64,000 nucleotides of DNA, from contig WELB01000010.1 of the NCBI GenBank assembly GCA_009602725.1, positions 756,965-820,964 on the forward strand, written 5' to 3'. A program made the translations under genes and the position numbers. This stretch comes from Spirogloea muscicola. Its lineage: Eukaryota; Streptophyta; Zygnematophyceae; Spirogloeales; Spirogloeaceae. This document shows, one piece after another, positions 47,030 through 57,258 of this stretch (positions are counted from its first letter, which is position 1; the number at the start of each line of letters is the position of its first letter). Under the pieces are notes generated by a model. That model worked only from the letters and a program-made list of their open reading frames with translations. It did not search any database and was not told the origin of the DNA.

Positions 47030-50000
47030 CGGCGGCGGTGGCGGCGGTGGCGCCGGCGCGGCGCGCCGTGGGTGGGGCGTGCGGCAGCACGAGCAAGTGG
47101 GTGGGGTTCTCGGCGGACCTCAGCATGGAGCAGCACCAGCTGAGGGGCTCCGTCGACATCCTGGACGACTGCACCTTCCAGGTCTCACAGCTGCTGGCGG
47201 CTCCATGGCTGCGCGTGCCAGTGCCTGGCCAGCGTGTCAGTGCGCGTGGGCCCCTCAGCTGCCGTAGCCGCCGTCTCCGCCTGCGCCTCCTTAGCCGGCA
47301 TTGACGGCCGTCGCCTTTGAGCCCTCTGCCTCAGGTGACGCGCTTCGACATGCTCCCCGGGCGCGACGTCTACTGGTGGGGCGCTGCATCAGATGCCCTG
47401 GAGGACATGCTCGCTGGCGCGCCCGTTGCGGATGCTGCGCTCGAGGGCAAATACGACCACTCAACCTTCGAGGCGAGTAGACAAGCGCCACCTATCCCCG
47501 GTCGTAAAGGCCCCACGCCCAACCATATAGGGGGGACTGGTCCGCGACCTGGGGACTTGTAGGAGCGCAAGTAACTGGCAAGTTAGTGGTTGAGTCACTG
47601 CCGCAGGGCAGGCTCTTGGCAAGCTTGGCTACCAGGCCCAATGCTTCCTGCTGCAGAGCTGACGGTCTCGAGGACCGTCTGGGACCTCCACTGGTGTGAA
47701 GGAGTGCTGCACTGTTGGCCTTTAGACTGAGGCACTGAGACTGAACGGCTGGCGTGGTCAGGTGACTCTGGCGGACGGCGTCACTTGGGACAGCATTGGC
47801 CTGCTGGGCGTGTGGTCCAGAGCAACGGCCTCAGACTACGGGCACATCCTCCTCCAGGTGGTGGAGTCAGCGGAGGCACCGTCAGCTGCGCCACAGCGTC
47901 GACGCAAGGGCGACCTTAATAGGCCGCCGCTCTTGGGGGGTGGCTCGCCCTCTCCTGCGCCAGCGCCTGGGGTGACACCGCAGCCGTCATCCGCCATGGA
48001 CGAGTTGGGCTCTCACAGCAGAAGGCACGGTGCGGAGCAGTGGACCATGTTCCGCAGCTGCAAGAAGCTGAGCGCCACATACCGTGTCCGCTGGACGCTG
48101 GATGCTGAGGCGGGCTCGGTGGAGCTTGGCTTGGAAGCAATTGTACTGCCGTCGCAGTACCTCGCTTTTGGCTGGGCCAATCCCGCCGGCGACGTCAAGC
48201 AGCCCATGGTCGGGGCCGATATCACTGTTGTTGGCTTCAAGAACGAGGTGAGCCCTTGCGTGGAGGGCCCCGTCTCCGCCGCTGCGATGTTGCGCATCAT
48301 AGGGCCCACGAATGCCGTGGATCTGCTGCAAGCAGAATCCTGTGTGGCCACTGCCGAGTAGATTACATGATTGCTATGTGCACAGCATAGCTACTGCTGG
48401 GCAAGTACATGTATGGGCAGCTGCACACCACGCACAATTGCTTCGCCTCCTCTCACCTTAGCATCCACACTCGGTGCTTTTTAGAGCCTCCTTCGCTGAC
48501 AAGAAACATGTCCAACTTACTCTGTTCTGCAATGACAGACAGCTCCTTTTTCAGAGGACTACTTTTTGGAGAGCAAGGATACTTGCAGCTGGGACCCCAT
48601 GGATCCTGCTGGGGTTTGCCCCGATGTTTTCCTGGCGGATGGGCTGCAGAATGCCAGCAATGTCAAGCTGGTCCATGCCCAGCGGCTCGATGGTCAGCTC
48701 TTGTCACTATGGTTTAACAATGCACAATCTGATACTGTACAGTCTCTGCAATAGTCCTGGCAATATGCATTCAACTTTGTTTGACCATACACCAGAGCTT
48801 GTCATGTATGGCATGATGCAATGATGCCCTATCACGGTTCAGCTGTTCTTGGGCTGTGGTGGTAATTAAGGCTGACATTACAAGTAACCATACGTGTTGA
48901 TGAGTGACATATCCTCAGTGAGGCGTCATCCAAGGTGCTGAAGTGTTCTTTTGTAAAGCATAAATATCTCTTCTTTCTTCTTCGCTTCCAGGGGTTATGC
49001 TCGTCAGGTACTGGAGGATGCTTGCGAGCCCTGACAGGCGCTTTGACCATGACATCCAGCCTGATATTCGCATGCAAGTGATCTGGGCTCTGGGGGCGCT
49101 GCACATGCCAGACGATGAGATTCCGCACCTCCAGCCCACCTTCCACGGGGCTGCAGAGGGCACAACTTATGGCAGCACTGAGCTCCTGCTTGGCGAGCCA
49201 TACGACGACTGCCAGGGCCCTCTTGAAGCCCTCAACCTCGATGTGGGCTCCCCAGTCGTGCCAGTTGATCGAGGTGCCACCCTGCCCGTCACGGCTGCTG
49301 CCACCACTCACTACCCAAATCCTCCTTCGAATGCCAGGAGCTTGCACATCAAGGGAATCGAATCACCCATCCTCAAGGTCAGGCAACCTGTTCCACTCTC
49401 GATACTGTGTTGCCTGCTTCAACACTTTGGCACGAGCGTATCAGTCTGTTACTGAAAGAGTGTGCACCTTTTCAACAGGTAGAGAGAGGTGTACCAGTGG
49501 ACTTCTCCATCCAGGCAGGTCACGATGTTCCATTCTATGTAACTTCGGACCCTGTCGGAGGTGCCCGCAACTCTAGTGAGACAATATTTGCAGGTGGAGA
49601 GACTGCCCATGGGGTGCCCACTGCTCCATGTTATCTTACATGGACACCTAATAGCAGCACACCCAACTTCGTCTACTATCAGGTGAGAGCAGCCGGATCA
49701 ACAGTGACATTGATAGGGAGTGGCACACTTGTCAGGCATGTTGAGAACAGTGTTGGGCTCTCTTGCAGATATCAAGGGAGGTCAACTTCTGCCAATAAAG
49801 TCTAGGTCGATGTCCAGCCCAATCTCAGTCAATCGCATGTGGGTGTTTGTTTGCTGCCCAAGTGTTTTCGGTATCATGTAGCTAAACATTCTCTTACCTT
49901 TACTTGCCCAGTCATACAGCGAGCCAAAGATGGGCTGGAAAGTAGAAGTTGTGGATGGGGGCCTGACAGACATGTACCAGAATCATACAATGCTGGCCGA

Positions 50001-52748
50001 TGACCAGGTGCTGCCTATTCCCCTCATTGAAATGATCTTGGCTTTGGTCTTCTTACTTTGTGGAGGGTTGGATCTTATCTCAAATGCTCTTCATATTGGG
50101 TGTGAGATCATCAGTGCAATGCAAGCCAACTCCTTCGTGTGGGGAGATAGTAACTGCAAATGAGCCAAACTTTGAATGTAATTTTGCAATTCTATACCTT
50201 GCCTTGTGTTTGTGCTTCTGTATCTTGCTGCACTGAAAGGGACCATGCTCATGTCGCTGTCATGACTCAAGCATGTCCTTAGACATGTCACTCCTTTATG
50301 CTAATGGATCAGGTCACATTGTTCTGGACCCTCACTGAAGAGCAAATTGCGTTTGCCGTCCGAGGAAGTGAGCCGAGTGGGTGGCTCGCCATTGCACTTG
50401 GAAGGTATGGCTCATGCTGGCTTCTCACATTGCAAGTTGGGTCTTTGATGGTTGGCGCTCATGAAGAATAGACCTACAAGTTACTAGGTCGTCATCATAA
50501 TAGGCAAACCCTTACAGGAAGGAATTGGTATACTGCTTGCTGTTCGTTGACACTGAACAATGAATGAACTGAAGGCTACCTAGTGGGCATTATACGCAGA
50601 GGCATGGTGGACTCGTACGCTTATGTTGGATGGATAGAGGACGGTGTTGGGAAAGTGGGGACTTACTACATTGATGGAAAACATGCTTATTCTGTACACA
50701 AGACCGAAGAAGAGCTTCTGATGGCCAAGTGCGATCAAAGCAGTGGTATCATTTCATTTGAGTTCTCGAGGCTGCTGAGGCCAGACCCCAAGGTCTGTGG
50801 AGATCAGTGTGGCCTAACTATCAATCCTGAATCCGACCTCAAGGTCGTCTGGGCTTACGGCCTGGACTGGACATCAGGTGAATTTTTTACGCTCTTCAAT
50901 ACTATTACAAGCTGCCGGCTGACTTTGTACAGTGTGGGCCAGAAATTTGGATATTGAACTGGATGCTTCTATAGTAAACCGAGATGATAGAATCTGGGTC
51001 TTAATTGTGGCAATGCCTTTACCTTGAGGCTTCCGGTGCTCAGGGACACTTACGCATGGAAACAAGCACATGCAAGCCAGCAGCAGTGTGACTCTCGTTG
51101 ACCTCCGCACCGGTGAAGCAATGGTGGAGCACCTGCAGCCAGTTTTTGTGGTTAGTCCTAAGTCCGTCAAGCCGTTGTGTCTCTCAACTCCAGCAAGCAA
51201 CATCATGCAACGTAACATCTGCTCTGTTGCAATAGTTCACCAACTGCAAGTCCACTTAAAGCAGAATTGTGCACGAGGGATGTGCACCAGCTTCTGCAGA
51301 GTTGAAGTACCGAAGGCGTAAATCCTTCATAAAATACAGTCATGCTGCAGCATTTATGCACTGTATTGTGGTGATCTACCGCAGGTTCATGGCTTCATGA
51401 TGTTCATAGCGTGGGGGTTGCTCCTGCCTTTTGGCGTGCTGGCTGCTAGATACATAAAGAAGGGAGACTGGCTTCAGTGCGTACAGTGATTAGGCAGAAT
51501 ATTGTGTTTCAAGTAGCTCTGAGTTGCCGCGTCAGCTTGGAGCTGTCCTGTTGGAGGGGGATTTGTTTGATAAGCTCAGGATGTAAGCATGAAAGTCACG
51601 CAAGGCCGCAGTCTATTATGCATGACTTGCTGAAGTTCACAAATCATCGGCGTTGCAGAATACACATTTATACTCAATATTCTGGAATGTCGGTCATGGC
51701 CCTGGGCCTGCTCTTTGCCATGGGAGAGCTCAAAGGGTATGTTAATCCCTGGCTGCTGGAAAGCTGGCCATACGTCCTTCTTTAGAAAGCGCATGTTTGC
51801 CAGATTGGCGCCTCTATACAGACTTACAATTTGATTGACAACCCCTTAAATTGCAGATTTGACTTCAAGTCTCTGCACTCAAGGATAGGGCTGGCCGCAC
51901 TGCTGTTAGCAAGCTGGCAGCCTTGCAATGCATACATGAGGCCTGCTAAGCCTGCCCCAGGAGAACGGCCCTCGCGATCACGTATGCTGTGGCAGCTCAC
52001 GCACCAGTAAGTGTCCTGATCAACATGCTTGCCTGATTCAGCAGGAATTTGATGCTTACATGCATGTTCTCGCCCTATCACCCATGTATTCAGCATCCTC
52101 GTTCCTGTGGTTTGAGATCTGGAGAATGCCAGCCTCATCTTGATACTGTTGTGAAGTTCCTGGGCTTGGCAACACTGCAGGCCACTCAATTACCTGCTTA
52201 TTAGGCAGGTCCTGCTTAGCTTCTGATGTTGTGAGCTGACACTGTGCAGCTATTCCGGGAGGATTGCCTTAGTCCTCGGAGGGGCTGCCCTGATGAGCGG
52301 CATACTGCAGCTGCGGGTCATGGACGGGGTGGACACCACCAGCATGGGCCTCGAAGTGGCGCTGGGAGTCTGGCTCTGCTGTGTTCTTGCTTTCGTCGCC
52401 CTCCAGGAGTACAAAAGGTCAGCCCTTCTCCATGCTGAACTGTGTCAGTGAATTGCCAAAAAAAGCGAAGAGATGAGGCCGGCAGGGTCTCAGAGAGGTA
52501 ATGCGGAGCCTGTGCCATGTGACTGTCATCGCAGACGGGAGTCCACCACTGGTGCTGGAGTCCACTACGATTGGGCCAAGGGTGGGCAGCAGGTGGCAAC
52601 GACCGACCCGGAGTCTGAGGCGCTTGAGAGCGAGCAAGCCGACCTGCTCCAGGCTCAACGGGAGGCTATCTCGCAGAGGAACGGACACGGTGGCGGTGAG
52701 AAGAGCTCCTCTGCCAGAGGCAAGGAGATCCAGCTCCAGGCGTTATAA
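47030..52748 (+). CDS. DM13-DOMON-cytochrome b561 membrane protein (At5g54830-like)
   Basis: DOMON-b561 proteins are thought to pass electrons across a membrane, from cytosolic ascorbate to extracellular or lumenal acceptors. Exons are <47030-47181, 47335-47472, 47762-48247, 48539-48741, about 49038-49377, 49479-49682, 49912-50007, 50313-50404, 50600-50877, 51044-51150, 51385-51476, 51659-51736, 51857-52006, 52250-52417 and 52535-52748 (stop TAA); about 932 residues are visible. In order: a DM13 domain (FSADLSMEQHQLRGSVDILD), a DOMON domain, a linker with VERGVPVDFSIQAGHDVPFY matching At5g54830, a second DOMON-like part (DSYAYVGWIEDG) and a cytochrome b561 domain. The four His expected as haem ligands are in VHGFMMFIAWG, IHIYTQYSGM, SLHSRIGLAAL and THHYSGR. 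The polar C-terminal tail has about 70 residues. The intron from 47473 appears to start GC. The N-terminus lies in the gap; the start of the exon at 49038 is uncertain. Confidence 0.9.
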
Positions 52749-54209
52749 CCCTTGGAGTCGGCGTGAGCAAGGAGAGTGCTTCTCATGCGAATGCTGCAGG
52801 TGCTCCTGATCACGCTGACACAATCTGGGCAGGGTCATGGCTTGATGGGCTGGCGCATGTTTTGTTGTGGACTGACTGTGCCACAGAGCTGCCGCATTGG
52901 CAGATGAGTGATAGTCATGGACTTATGCTTCAGACACGAACAAGTAATAAAGTAATGCATGCTGCCCCGTTGAGATGCCTGCTATGCAAGTTTGCAGGGC
53001 CTTCTGATTTCTATAGTCGTAAGAAAGTGGCGTGGCAGGTAGCAAGCTGTCCTGCAAGCATGATGTGGTGCACAAGACTAGAGTTGTGCAGGACAGATGC
53101 TCTTACGACTGTCCGACGAGCATTAGCACTTCGAACTAGGCAGCGCCGCTTGGGACATACCTGTGTGCACGATGCACCCTGTAGCTATGTTAGCAGCAAT
53201 AGCTGCTCACTGCATCACCAGCCTGCTACCATGTGGGCATTTGCGGCTTGTGATGCCCCAGCCGCAGCAGGTCAACCTTGGGACCCACCAAGCTTCGTGC
53301 TTTTTCTGTTCACATTGAGCAGTTGCCCTGCAGCCTGGCAGCCTAATAGCTGATAGCCCCTGATGGAGTTTGCCAGACCCCTGTGTCCATCCAGCACGAG
53401 CTGCAAAATCTCTGTAGTAAGCTGCGATGATGAAGCAAGCGGGCAGGAAGCAGCAGCAGCAGCTTCCTAGACGGGCTTTGCTGTGGAGCAGCGCTCAGTC
53501 AATGCTCTTGCTGACACTTCAGTGCGGCTGTGAGAGCCAGCCAAGCATGTACAGGGATCGGAAATGTGTGTAGAGCTTCCACGCTGCAGAGGGAATGAGC
53601 AAGGAGGGCAGCTTAGTACATCTCCTCAGTAAAGTGCAACCAAATGAGCTCAGAGGTGTTGAATGTAGTAATTTGGTGAATCAGTAGAAGAAAGTGCTCG
53701 CACATAGAGAAGAGGGGCTGGCAAAGCCAGCCCAAGAAGACTGGACAATTTTAAAGCCAGAGAAAGAGGTGCCGAAAAAGGACTACACCACAAAACACTA
53801 CAAAACACAAGACGATGCAGAGGGAAGCTCAGTACCCGCGAGTGAGCAACAGCAGGTCGGAGTAGCTCGCTGCATGGAAAGAGGCATTCCGCCGTCGAAC
53901 CAGTGGGCCGGGACATTCACCCATCCAGCTCGTCCTGCTGGGCTGATGAGAGTCTCCCTAGATAAGGAGTGCTCGCCCATAGAGGATAGAAGTGGCTCTC
54001 CCAATGGGGGCAAGGGCTGTGAGAAACCAGCCCGAAAAGAATTGACAAGGTTCGAAGGGGCCAATTTACGAGCAAAGCAGCGACTGCGGGGCCTGAAAGA
54101 AAGCAAGCGCGGCCAGATTAACTGGTGGCTGGGAGAGGCCAGCCCAAAAGAATGGACAAGGTCTGAAGGAGACGGAGTGCTAAGGACTGAGACAACAGTA
54201 AGCGAACTC
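52749..54209. other. Intergenic with repeat fragments
   Basis: The first 900 bp after the DOMON stop hold no recognised gene. From about 53700 there are reverse copies of the dispersed modules: a ggctggcaaagccagcccaa hairpin-like piece at 53710, the subfamily A 3' UTR (about 53990-54095) and a ccagattaactggtggctgg module (about 54113-54170) that recurs at 21.27 and 57.04 kb. Confidence 0.5.
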
Positions 54210-54415
54210 TCAGTGACCTCTCGTCAGTAGATGCAAATCTGCGTAGCTAGCAGGCGGAAAGACGTCGCCCTGACGGAAGCCGGAGGCCGCCGCCAGAGCG
54301 CGGCCTGCGCGCAAGTGGACCGCAAAAGCTAGGGACCGCTGCAAAGAGACGGCCAGGCGCATCCGGAAAACTTGGGCGAGAGACCCGGCGACATGGAAGC
54401 CAGGCTGCTCGCCCT
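54210..54415 (-). mobile_element. LINE-like C-terminal remnant, open frame
   Basis: On the minus strand one frame is open from about 54415 to the stop at 54210. It reads VAGSLAQVFRMRLAVSLQRS, AVHLRAGRALAAASGFRQG, then ASYADLHLLTRGH and stop. It is the cleanest short copy of the block and gives the best consensus for the family. A further tail in the same orientation (stop near 54494) with part of a subfamily A 3' UTR lies just beyond, at about 54440-54520. Confidence 0.6.
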
Positions 54416-54534
54416 GCTGCCCTGGCGGCGGGCCGCTGCTCGCCGGGCTCGCCTGAAGAGGCTATGGCAGAACGGGGGAGGATGGACCACTCAGCACTTA
54501 CGAGTGAGGAGCCTCAGAGGATAGGGGCTGGGAA

Positions 54535-54714
54535 AGGGCTCGCCCATTGAGGATAGGGGCTGGAAAAAGCCAGCCCAGAAAAGAATGTACAAAGGACGAG
54601 AAGGGGCCAGGGGAAAGACCAGCCCAAAAGAATGGACAAGGCCGGAAGGAGCCGGATGGCACATTCTTTTCTGGGCTGGCTTTTTCCAGCCCCTATCCTC
54701 AATGGGCGAGCCCT
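54535..54714. repeat. Perfect 54-bp inverted repeat
   Basis: The left arm 54535-54588 (begins agggctcgcccattgaggat) and the right arm 54661-54714 (ends atcctcaatgggcgagccct) are exact reverse complements over 54 bp, with a 72-bp spacer. The arms contain a smaller palindrome (ggctggaaaaagccagcc). The arm sequence is one of the dispersed modules of the window (compare about 2970-3000). No coding sequence is inside. Confidence 0.9.
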
Positions 54715-54787
54715 TCTCTCGATGGCGCAGAAAGCAAGGTACTGTGGGAGGCCACGGCATGTTCCATAATTGGCCTGAGCGATCTCG

Positions 54788-55085
54788 GCGGCTCTGTGTG
54801 CGGCTAGTCGGCGTTGTGTGCGCGGCAGCTGTGTTTGCGGCTAGGCGGCGCTGAGTGCGCGGCGGCTCTGTGTGTGGCTAGGCGACGCTGTGTGCGCGGC
54901 GGCTCTGTGTGCAGCTAGGCGGCGCTGCGTGCGCGGCGGCTCTGTGTGTGGCTAGGCGGCGCTGTGTGCGCGGCAGCTCTGTGTGCGGCAAGGCGGCGTT
55001 GTGTGCTTGCCAGCTCTGTGGGCGGCCAGGTGGAGCTGAGTGCTCGCTGGCTCTGTGTGTAACCAGGCAAGTCTTTGTGCTACTC
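54788..55085. repeat. 37-bp minisatellite, about eight units
   Basis: The block ggctctgtgtgcggctaggc and its variants recurs at 54790, 54827, 54864, 54901, 54938, 54975, 55012 and 55049, each 37 bp apart. Units diverge towards the right end. Since 37 is not a multiple of three it cannot encode a repeat peptide in one frame. It directly abuts the copia-like fossil that starts near 55093. Confidence 0.9.
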
Positions 55086-55092
55086 TGAACTC

Positions 55093-55647
55093 TGTGTGAC
55101 CATGAGTGGATCTGCGTCTGCGTCTGCGTCTGCATCTGCGCCAAGACGAGGACGGTCTGCTGGTCCTCCCACATCACGACAGGAAGTGATCGCTGTAGGA
55201 CGTGAAAGCCAGACTACAGACTGCAGAATGTGAACAGCAGGTACAGGTTGCTGAATGTGAAAGACAAGAGCAGGCAGAGCAAATAAACTTTCAGGTTATG
55301 GGCCCACCGGGCGGCTCGCTTCCTGTCCTTAGCCCCAAACTATCTGGAGAGACAAACTGGACAGTATGGAAGTAGAAGATGACAAGACTACTCCAGTATC
55401 GAGAAGTCTGGGATGCTGTAGACCGCAATGCAGTTCGTGGGTTGTGTCGGCCCACCTCAAGAGAGAATCAGGCAGCATTAGGTTCTACAGCATCCCAGAC
55501 TTCTCGATACTGGAGTAGTCTTGTCATCTTCTACTTCCATACTGTCCAGTTGGTCTCTCGAGGTACTTTGGGCTAAGAACAGGAAGCAAGCCGCCCTGTG
55601 GACCCATAACCTGAAAGTTTTCTTGCTCTGCCTGCTCTTGTCTTTCA
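55093..55647 (+). mobile_element. Broken Ty1/copia gag fossil with inverted duplicate
   Basis: The segment resembles the start and early part of a Ty1/copia-type Gag, with a Ser/Ala-rich beginning (MSGSASASAS) and the family's KLSGETNWTVWK-type block followed by VWDAVD. It is a broken remnant with at least three breaks; no pol part and no LTRs were seen. The second part (55484-55647) is an inverted copy of 55258-55421 (164 bp each, roughly nine-tenths identical by eye), so the fossil forms a large hairpin. The arm divergence suggests an old but not ancient duplication. Confidence 0.7.
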
Positions 55648-57258
55648 AGAGGGACAGGTGCAGAATTGCTAAGCATGGCTGAGGGCAATTGCTAGAGATT
55701 GGCATGACAATGCAGCTCGCAAGAGCTTGGAAGCTCTGGAGCGGACACACGGGCGTCCCTTGCCATGCCTCGCAATGGTGCATCGAGGATCCACCGACCC
55801 CCTTTCAATTTCCCCATCGTTCGGGCTTATAGAACTCGCAGAGCGGCCGTCTCGCTTGGAAGGAAAGAAGGCGCGTTGCGCGTATGAAGTGGATGGAGGC
55901 CAATCAAGCCAATGCATTTTTCAGCCAAAGCTAGCGCAAAAAGTGGGGTAACATAATAAAGAAGCCCGATGCCAAGGGGGCTAAGGCAATAGGTCTCTGA
56001 CCTGCGGCTGCTCAACAGGGAGGTTTGAGCACCCAGTGGCCACTCGAGTCGCTGTGTGCTTTAGCACTTGTCTGGCCCCTTCAGAGTTTATCATTCTCTT
56101 TCTGGGCTGGCCAGTCAGACCCATCGCCCTCTACTGGAGGAATCTCTCACACAAACAGGCGCAAATCTGTTCCCCATTCCTCCCGTGGGCTCTCGCCCGT
56201 GCGCCGCGTGGTGGCGTGATGAATGGAGTGTGTATTGAGTGATGGAGGGTGAGTGGCCAAGTACAAAAGCAAGCACATTGACATATGTACATAACCTGCT
56301 GCTAAGCTGACCCGCTCAGTAAGCACAAGTCAGCAACAGAGGTCGCTAACTGAAGCCCGAAAACGGGACGCCAATTGACAATTCCGTGTGCCACCAGCTA
56401 AGGCTCGACCACCTGTCTGGTGCAAAGCTGACCCTGAGATACACGATGTTGCATAGACGACAGATAGGCTGCCGGCATGCCCATCTCGGCTGGAAGCATA
56501 TCCTCACTTCGGGCATATCCTAGACTTGCGTTGTTCTCAAGTATGAAAACGAGGAGCCATGCAGCCAAAGGTGTCAATTGTGGCTGGTAAAAGGTGATCG
56601 CGACGGGGGAAGTCAGAGTGCTGCAGCTTTCTCTGCTCTGCACTTCCCTCTGCATTAGTGTCCCCCTTAGCCAGCTCATTACCCAGTTAACAGGACATTT
56701 GTAAGGCTACAAATTGGCCTCCCTTTCAGTCTCATGCGCACCGCGCGCCTTCTCTCTCTCTCTGCGTGGCCAGCAATGTGGGTCGATGCTGGGCTCTCAT
56801 ACGCCTCCGTCACAACCACATCGACCAAGGCTCCTGGACCTCCGCCAGGTTGTACACCCACAAAGTCTAGAGTGCGACGGTGGTGGCGTCCCTGAGCGTC
56901 CGTGGTTATATCCTCACTGTAAGGCAATGGCTGCGAGAGTCCAGCCGAGACGAGGAAGCCCAAGGAACGAACGAGGTCCGAAAGGGCCGAGAGGCGCCAA
57001 CAACACAGAACCACGCTCAGTCAAAGAAGCAAGCCCTGCCAGATTAACTGGTGGCTGGGAGAGGCCAGCCCCAAGGAATGGACAAGGTCTGAAGGAGCCG
57101 GAGTGCTGAGGACTGAGACAGCAGCAAGCGGACTCTCAGTAACCTCTAGTCAGTAGATGCAAGTCTCAATAGCTAGAAGGGGGGGGGGAAGGCGCGCGGG
57201 GCGCATGAAATGAAAAGGGAGGCCAATTCAAGCCAATACACAGTTCAAGCAGAGGCGA
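55648..57258. repeat. Dispersed repeat mosaic upstream of VPS10 copy B
   Basis: No gene was recognised. Pieces seen are: a ggctggccagtcag/ctactggaggaatct module near 56105-56150; a reverse subfamily B LINE 3' UTR and tail at about 56255-56350; a subfamily C 3' UTR at about 56655-56710 followed by a ggcctccctttcag/gcgcaccgcgcgcc module; and a ccagattaactggtggctgg module with a degenerate DLHLLTRGY tail (minus, about 57040-57170). Several are near-copies of the mosaic at 19.2-19.9 kb. Confidence 0.55.

Noticed and set aside
46600-47304. Open frames spanning the gap at 46948-47029
   Set aside because: They join a minus-strand LINE remnant to the DOMON exon through unknown bases and are not real continuous frames.
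53990-54075. ggttcgaag-type sequence resembling a tRNA T-arm
   Set aside because: It is part of the subfamily A 3' UTR repeat. No acceptor, D or anticodon arms fit around it.
54788-55085. Regularly spaced repeats as a possible CRISPR array
   Set aside because: The 37-bp units are contiguous with no unique spacers, and the genome is eukaryotic. It is a minisatellite.
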